From Marasmius tenuissimus (Eukaryota; Basidiomycota; Agaricomycetes; Agaricales; Marasmiaceae), in NCBI GenBank assembly GCA_029532415.1, contig JAQOTA010000046.1, positions 1,178,001 to 1,242,000 of the forward strand: 64,000 nucleotides of DNA, in the 5' to 3' direction. The notes below the pieces were generated by a model, which saw only the letters and a program-made list of their open reading frames with translations, was not told the origin of the DNA and searched no databases. This document shows, one piece after another, positions 58,131 through 64,000 of this stretch. The position numbers and the translations under genes were made by a program. The first letter of the stretch is position 1. Each line of letters opens with the position of its first letter.

Positions 58131-60629
58131 ACTGAGGTGAAAAGCACGGTGAGCGTGGTGAACGTAGTGAACGTGCTCAAGGCACAATGTATTAGGTGTC
58201 ATATTGTTAATACTGAACAGTAGAGTAACGAATAAAACGGGGTGGACAAGGAGGATATGGGATAAAGTGAGCGAACTGGTTGGGGAACAGCAATGAGTGA
58301 ACCACTGAACCAGGATGAGCAAGCGAACTGGGGAAACTAGGACAGGGTTGGAGTGAACGAGCAAGTTAGGAGGGAAACTGGCAAGCAAAAACGGTGAGCA
58401 AGCGAGGGCAAACGTAGATGTGAACGACATACAGTGAACAAGACAGTGCTCGTTCTGTCAATGTTGCTGGCTTTCAATTGCAACGTCGAGGCAATCGAAC
58501 AGGCCAGGATACAGACGGTCAGCTTCAGGAGCAGCAAGAAAATATCAGTATGCTATTCTGGATCAAGTCAAGACGACACTCACCGCAGAGACCAAGGGAG
58601 GTTGTGAAGAGTTGGCGGTGCGCGTGTAACCTGTATGTAGTTGTTTTTTGGTTTTTTGGTACGCTATACTTGGTTGAGATACAGGATAGGGATCAAGAAT
58701 GAGGTTTGTTTACACTTTACGATGCTTCAAGATGATACATTCGGCACGGGCCAAAGCTTGTTTGGTGGTCATCCCCGGGTATTTGTACCACTCGCTATGT
58801 TTTCTCCTGCCTGCACAAGAGTGAGAAACGGGATTGAGGATCAGGGGGAAGGATGTACAGGAACACTCCATCTGAGTTTTGTTGAATCCGTGAGATTTCA
58901 TCTTGAGGTGGATGCAAGACTCTAGAGGCGAGTCAGCACTGGCTTTCAGGAGAAATATGCCACACACCGGCTTTGTGGCAATGAACCGTGGGCCATATCC
59001 CAACTACCCTCCAAATGACGCCCTTGCAAGTCTTCTGATGTTGTTCAAGGCGCCGCTCGAAGTCGACTGATCTTCTGACCTTCACAAAGGTCTTCCTACG
59101 GAACCTGCCCTCCAGCATGTAAACATTGCCTTCGTTGCCGTTCACGCTCGCTTTTCTTTGCTGTCGACTATGGTAGCGGGATTCGATGGAACGGAATCGT
59201 TGGTATGTTCGATGATGCATGCTGGTTTTTGTAGTGACGGAGGTGTGGAGGTGGATGTTGATAACTTGGAGATGATGATATTTGTAGACTGCGAGGACAA
59301 AGCAGTGCTGGTAGAAAAAGAAATAGGGAAGGGAGAAGTGAAGGAAAGATTCGTATGTTAGCAAAACTATCGATATGATAGTATGCAAATGTACCTTTTT
59401 GTTTGAGCTCGTGTCCGAGGCTAAATATCGGTCTGTATGAATGAACGGTGAAGACGACAAGGAACGAAAAAGACGAGAAGGAGAACGATGAGGACGGGGA
59501 GGTGAACGATGGAGGTGAAACGAAATGAATTACTTCTGTCAATTAAGCTTTTCCTGTGGATAAAAATAGAGTTGGCCGTGCCCTTCGATGATGTGAGCGA
59601 TTTGACAAGGAGATCAGGAGGAAAGTAGCAGAGGTCAAGGACAAAAAAGGGGAGAAGAGAACAAGGAGGAGAGAGAACAGAGAAAGGAGAGAACGAGGGG
59701 AGGGGGAGAGAGAACGAGGGGGGGAGAACGATGATATAAACAAGGGAACCTCGAGGAGAGAAACACAGGGAGAATGAGAAGAGCGTGAGATCTGAGTCCT
59801 ATTGACCTTGCAGTTGGTCTTGTACCGATCCAGAAGGAGGGAAGGAGGGAAGGTGAGAAGGTGGAACAAACTCGAGCTCGTTCCCGAAGGGACTGGTGAT
59901 TGGTAAGCAACGCCATTATAGTATGGGCGAAGAGACTCGATAGCAAAACAACAATGAGCAAGACGAAGCACGACGTGTGAGGGGACGAGAGACCATAGGA
60001 CATAAAGTGTGATAGAAACAATATCAAAAGGAGTATGAAGAGGTAAGACAAGGTAAGTGACGGGGAAGGGCCCACTGAAAAACCTAAGGAAACAAAAGGT
60101 GACGCGTTGAGTTATGAGAAGTCTTATGCACTTGTAAGCAGCATGCCAGAATTGTGCTCTGCATTCAGTTTCAGTTAAAGATCAGAAGGATCTGAAGCTG
60201 CAGAAAAGTTGGAGACCGAAATTTGAAGGTAGAACGCTAGTAGCGCAGCCTTTCAAGATGACGGGGGCTCAGGGCTTCCCACTTCCATTCCTTCTCCTTG
60301 TAGGAACATGGAAACAGGAAGATCTAAATGAGGATGACGGGAGAACAGAAGTATGGGAAAGGGGATGAGGAGAGAACGGGGATGAGGAGAATGGGGATGA
60401 GAAGAACGGGGATGAGAAGAACAGGGATGAGAAGAACAGGGATGAGAAGAACAGGGAACAGAAACCAAGGGGAGAGCGGGAAAGGAAAACGGAACTTTGG
60501 GGGAACAAAACGAGGAGAACGGAGTATAGAGAACATGGGGAGAAGGGAACTATAAGAAGGGGAAGGAGGAAATCGGGGACATATACAAGGAGGACCATCG
60601 AGAAAACGGCGCAGCAGGGGACGAGGGCT
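58131..60629. other. Purine-rich repetitive stretch with GTGAACG and GAGAACGA motifs
   Basis: GTGAACG/GAGTGAAC words recur (for example 58149, 58343, 58420, 58433). 59600-59780 and 60300-60600 are almost pure purine on the plus strand. The long minus-strand frames here are Ser/Pro/Leu/Phe low-complexity translations of the purine bias, not genes. Confidence 0.6.
60374..60463. repeat. 15-bp tandem repeat (about 6 units)
   Basis: Units of GAACRGGGATGAGRA at 60374, 60389, 60404, 60419, 60434 and 60449 (last partial). Confidence 0.85.
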
Positions 60630-61001
60630 TCAGACCCCGAAACTTAAGATCGTGAACTGTTCAACCCCAACTGCTTTGGGCAGTTGATAAGGCATCTGTT
60701 CGCAGTAAAGGGGGGTGACATTCGCAAATGACACAAGTCCAACCATTCCTGGTCTTGATAGACAGTCCATATACCTTTGTCCGCTAACGAGAATGATTGA
60801 TTCACTCCCTCTCATATCCTCTAGTTGTTCTACAAAGTTTCGGTGGTCCGAGCCACCTGACCTTTTGAGTTTGTTGAACACCTGTTCAGTGCCCTCAAGT
60901 TGAACAACTTCTTCATATGATCGGATTCCTTTTCCGACGAACGCCATTAGCAAGGTCTCATTCTCGTCGAGAACGTTGACACAGAAGACATGGGCCGCCA
61001 A
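60630..61001 (-). CDS. Unidentified small ORF (123 aa) with decayed relatives nearby
   Basis: The frame reads MAAHVFCVNVLDENETLLMA, FVGKGIRSYEEVVQLEGTEQ, then KLKRSGGSDHRNFVEQL, SIILVSGQRYMDCL. Composition is normal for protein, unlike its surroundings. Weaker matching blocks lie on the same strand at about 61560-61790 (DKNKHYL..STNSTVG) and 63240-63440 (GLNKLNGRVAGTTEAQFGNV), with stops and frame changes. It may be an exon of a repeated gene or of a transposon. I do not recognise it, and the start is the first ATG only. Confidence 0.4.
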   Translation of the reverse strand: MAAHVFCVNVLDENETLLMAFVGKGIRSYEEVVQLEGTEQVFNKLKRSGGSDHRNFVEQLEDMRGSESIILVSGQRYMDCLSRPGMVGLVSFANVTPLYCEQMPYQLPKAVGVEQFTILSFGV

Positions 61002-61119
61002 TGGTCAAGGTCCACTCGTAAACCGACCAAGGTGAACACTTGAAGTGAGCGGCGGTGATAGTGAGTGAACGAAACCGACAGGAAGACACACAAGCCGCAC
61101 GGTGCACCATGAGCACATA

Positions 61120-62120
61120 GCTTCCCCTTAAGAGGACGTGTCAGTGGAACACCTTCGCAGATAGAGAGCCTGTTCTACTGAACGTCCACACCGTGGGTCT
61201 TTGCGGGAAAATCTTCGGGGCCAATAGGCATTTTGGGAGATGCTGAAGATGCAGGCAAAGGAGTGTTGGGCATAGAAGAGCTTGAGTTGCATGCTTCTCC
61301 TTGTGACGAGGGGTTGGCGAGCTTTCTGTGGAAGCGGCTGACGATGAGTGCCAGCATCAGCGGCTTGTTTGAACGCCAATCAAGGACCAAGTGAACGGTG
61401 GGTGTGAACGACGGGCGAGAACGGGTGGGGAGAACAACGCAGACGAGAACGAGGGGTACAGGCGAACGATGTATGGTGAACCTCGATTTGCTCTGCTCAG
61501 GGTCGATAAGGTGCGGAACCAGCGGTGAGATTTCACGAGTGTTAGAGGTTTAGTCATTTTCTACTCTCCCTTGTTAAAAGATTCGTGTACCTTTTCACGA
61601 ACGTGAACGATTGATTCACTACGAGGGAGGTCTGAAAGTGTTCCCATGTTGTTCTACGAAGCTTCAGTTTTCCCTGTCACCCAACCGTTGAGTTTGTGGA
61701 GTCCCGGAGCGTTGAACGATCTTCGTATGATCACCTTCCCCTTCTCAAATAGTGCTTGTTCTTGTCGAGAACGTTGATGCGGAGGAGGGACTGTCAGTGA
61801 TTCGGGTTCACTCCACTACTCGACTTTAAGTTTGAAGTGCAGATGGGGAACCACATGAGCCGATTGAGTAGCCCGTGAACGGTCCTCGCTGACAAAGGGG
61901 GCCAAAGACGTAAAGACACAGACATCACCGTTCCAGTTGTGGAGATGGTGTTCAGTTTCATATGGTTGTTCAGTTATGCCAGAACGCGAGTGAACGAGCT
62001 GCACTGAACAACAATGGGGTGAACACCTGGGTCAAGCAGCAGTGAGAGCGAGTGAACGATACTGACAGGGAGTGAGCAAGATTCTAAAGTGAGAGGTGAG
62101 CGAGAAATATAGTCATGGCA
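61120..62120. repeat. Duplicated ~1-kb unit, copy 1
   Basis: Pairs with 62840-63995 in the same orientation: CGTCCACACCGTGG, CGGGGCCAATAGGCATTTTG (61217 / 62945), GGGCATAGAAGAGCT, CTTCTCCTTGTGACG, CTCTCCCTTGTT, GTGAACGATTGATTCA, TTTGAAGTGCAGRTGGGGAA (61831 / 63500). The spacing drifts from about 1,720 to 1,900 bp because of small indels. Confidence 0.75.
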
Positions 62121-62839
62121 AACGGGAGCCTACAGTATGTCTCAACATCCCACGAGTGTCCTTGAATCCCTCGGAGTGTATGTTTGGATCAACAGATATT
62201 GGACGATTCTTCACACCAGAATTTGGAATTCAATACTGGTAGACATAGCTGGGAGCAATCACTTACTGGTAGTGAGGGGAGAGCTTGTTCTCTGATTGGT
62301 AGTGCTTACTGTGAGAACGCATGAGTTCTCGTTCCTTCTCCATCCCCTTGAAGATAGACGAGAACGAGAACAAGGAAGGTGAACGCAAATGGGGAACAAA
62401 GACAGGACGGAATGAGAAGGGAGGATCAAAAATGAGAGATCATAACTGCGAGAAGGGGGGACGAGAAGAGTGAGTAGCAGAAAGTGAAGAGAACCACCGA
62501 GAAAACAATATATCAGAAACCTTCAGGCCACAAGGTCCAAATATTTGACTGCTGTTTCTCCCAACGCTAACACGGGGAGAATCGTGTGATAGACAACCAA
62601 CCGAACAATGGACAATCACCCCGCATTCATATATGAGTGAGTTGCATGGACGAAAAGAGGAGACATATAGTTGTTCGGTGAAATGAGAGTATGGGGTATA
62701 GATAGCGAAAGAAAGTGCGTTTGAGCATGGTACAGTGATATGGAAGAGCCACTCAATGCTTCGAGTTCAGGAAGAGGGAATGAGAATTGAAAAGGATGAA
62801 CGATAAGACCCAATGTAAGCAGCCGCACAGTGTGAGGAT
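62121..62839. other. Spacer between duplicated units
   Basis: Purine-rich with GAGAACGA words; no gene recognised. Confidence 0.4.
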
Positions 62840-63995
62840 GAGCAAACATCTTCCCCTTGAGAGAATGTGTCGGTGGAACATCTTCGCGAATAGAGAAGCC
62901 GTCGTAGTGAACGTCCACACCGTGGATCTTCGCAGAAAACATCTTCGGGGCCAATAGGCATTTTGAGAGATGCTGACAATGCAGGTGAAGGAGTGTCGGG
63001 CATAGAAGAGCTCGAGTTCATGCTTCTCCTTGTGACGTGGGGGTTGGTGAGCTGTCTGTGGAAGTGGGAGCGGCGTTGGGGAGAGAACGACACAGACGAG
63101 AACAAACGAGAACGAGGGGTACAGGTGAACGAACTGCAGTGAACCTCGATTAACTCTGTTCGAGGCGGTTGATAAGACGCGGAAATCACAGTGAAGGGGG
63201 TGAGGTTTCACAAGGATAAGGTTTGGTTGTTCCCTGCTCTCCCTTGTTGGATGGTCCATGCACCTTTTTACGAAAGTGAACGATTGATTCAGTACGAGGG
63301 AGGACTGAAACGTTCCCAAATTGTGCTTCAGTCGTCCCAGCCACCCGACCGTTGAGTTTGTTGAGCCCCGTAATGTTGAATGACTTTTTCGTATGATCAC
63401 ATTCCCCTTCCCTTATAGTTCTTGTTCTCATCGAGAAGGCTGATGCGGGGAGAAAGGGACTGTCAGTGGTTTGGTTTCACTGCACGAATCGACTTCGAAT
63501 TTGAAGTGCAGGTGGGGAACCACACGAGCTGACGGCACACAACGTAATCAGACCTGACTCAAAGAAGAAGACGCACCTGGTGTCTTTGTGGGTCCCTATT
63601 ACAGCTCGCACAGGCGGCTAGACGTCTGTTGGCTTCGTTGAGGATGGGTTCCTCAACTACTGATCCCTTGGGCCACGAAGAGGCCAGACATCATCCAAGG
63701 GGTGAGAGTGTAGTCTGATCGATTTCCAAGGCAAGGGTAAGCTACAAACTGACTTTGAGCGAGATGATTACAAGAGTGAACTACAAACTGACTACAAGTG
63801 AAATAATTACAAGGCAATACTACAAGTCAACAAAATAGAGTTACAAGGTGCGAGAGAACAAGGTACAAGAGAACAAGGTACGGGAGAACAAGGTACAAGA
63901 GAACATCATTGGGGTGAATGTTGTGAGCAGCAGTGAGAAGGAGTGAACGTGACTGAGAGGGAGTGAACAGGATTCTGATGCAAGAAATCAGCGAG
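62840..63995. repeat. Duplicated ~1-kb unit, copy 2
   Basis: See 61120-62120. Contains an additional 15-bp tandem repeat near its end. Confidence 0.75.
63854..63903. repeat. 15-bp tandem repeat (3+ units)
   Basis: GAGAACAAGGTACAA / GAGAACAAGGTACGG at 63854, 63869 and 63884, then a partial unit. Confidence 0.8.
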
Positions 63996-64000
63996 AAATA

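Noticed and set aside
60374..60463. CRISPR-like array
   Set aside because: 15-bp head-to-tail tandem repeat with no spacers, in a eukaryotic genome.
59543..60598. Long Ser/Pro/Leu-rich minus-strand frames (142, 146, 109 aa)
   Set aside because: They arise from a purine-biased plus strand with few stops on the minus strand; overlapping frames all look alike.

Overview
The window is nuclear DNA of a filamentous basidiomycete, most likely an Agaricomycete. The genes carry many introns of about 50-80 bp with GTRNGT donors and some micro-exons. The families present are typical of that class: glutathione transferases (GSTs) of the SPHVRKI-FALNYK type, seven-pass membrane proteins ending in an APT-[IL]-IVR motif, single-pass stalked proteins with a TWIRD ectodomain, an S8 subtilase, a KDZ-type transposase with CxC5/CxC6 cysteine clusters, a DUF6589-like protein, and Copia and chromodomain Gypsy retrotransposons. 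All gene models were read by eye from the sequence; no database search was run.

Layout. 1-22.6 kb is a gene-poor host region built from local duplications: a decayed GST (2.1-2.6 kb), an apparently intact 9-exon seven-pass membrane gene (3.6-5.1 kb), GST-1 (6.6-7.4 kb), a membrane-associated or secreted subtilase (8.5-12.2 kb) flanked by direct repeats of the GST upstream region, GST-2 (13.6-14.4 kb), a nonsense-damaged second seven-pass gene (15.8-17.3 kb), and stalked single-pass genes A (5'-truncated, 17.3-18.2 kb) and B (21.3-22.6 kb). Two more stalked copies lie at 31.5-32.4 kb (C, decayed) and 53.3-54.6 kb (D, intact).

22,755-29,602 is the most interesting unit. A divergent gene pair (a RecQ-like DEAH helicase and a 1,063-aa DUF6589-like protein, 96 bp apart) is exactly enclosed by 39-bp terminal inverted repeats (36/39 identical) and an 8-bp target duplication (7/8). 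This looks like an autonomous DNA transposon whose only cargo is the two proteins.

32,501-52,705 is a nest of four mobile elements. A small TA-flanked inverted-repeat element (25/26 TIR) was hit by a Copia retrotransposon (455-bp LTRs identical by eye, GAGAG duplication). The Copia gag was then interrupted by a chromodomain Gypsy element (713-bp LTRs with 8 transitions, AGTTC duplication) and by a 1.9-kb GGGGC...GCCCC element (8-bp ATTAAATA duplication) full of ACGTAC subterminal motifs. The Copia polyprotein is one reading frame of about 2,400 codons broken by five stops, each one C-to-T step from Gln or Arg. The Gypsy element carries a three-exon antisense gene with a cysteine cluster.

56.6-58.1 kb holds the N-terminal half of a KDZ transposase gene. 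From there to the end the DNA is purine-rich, short-motif-repetitive (GTGAACG, GAGAACGA) and contains a duplicated ~1-kb unit and one unexplained ORF (60.6-61.0 kb).
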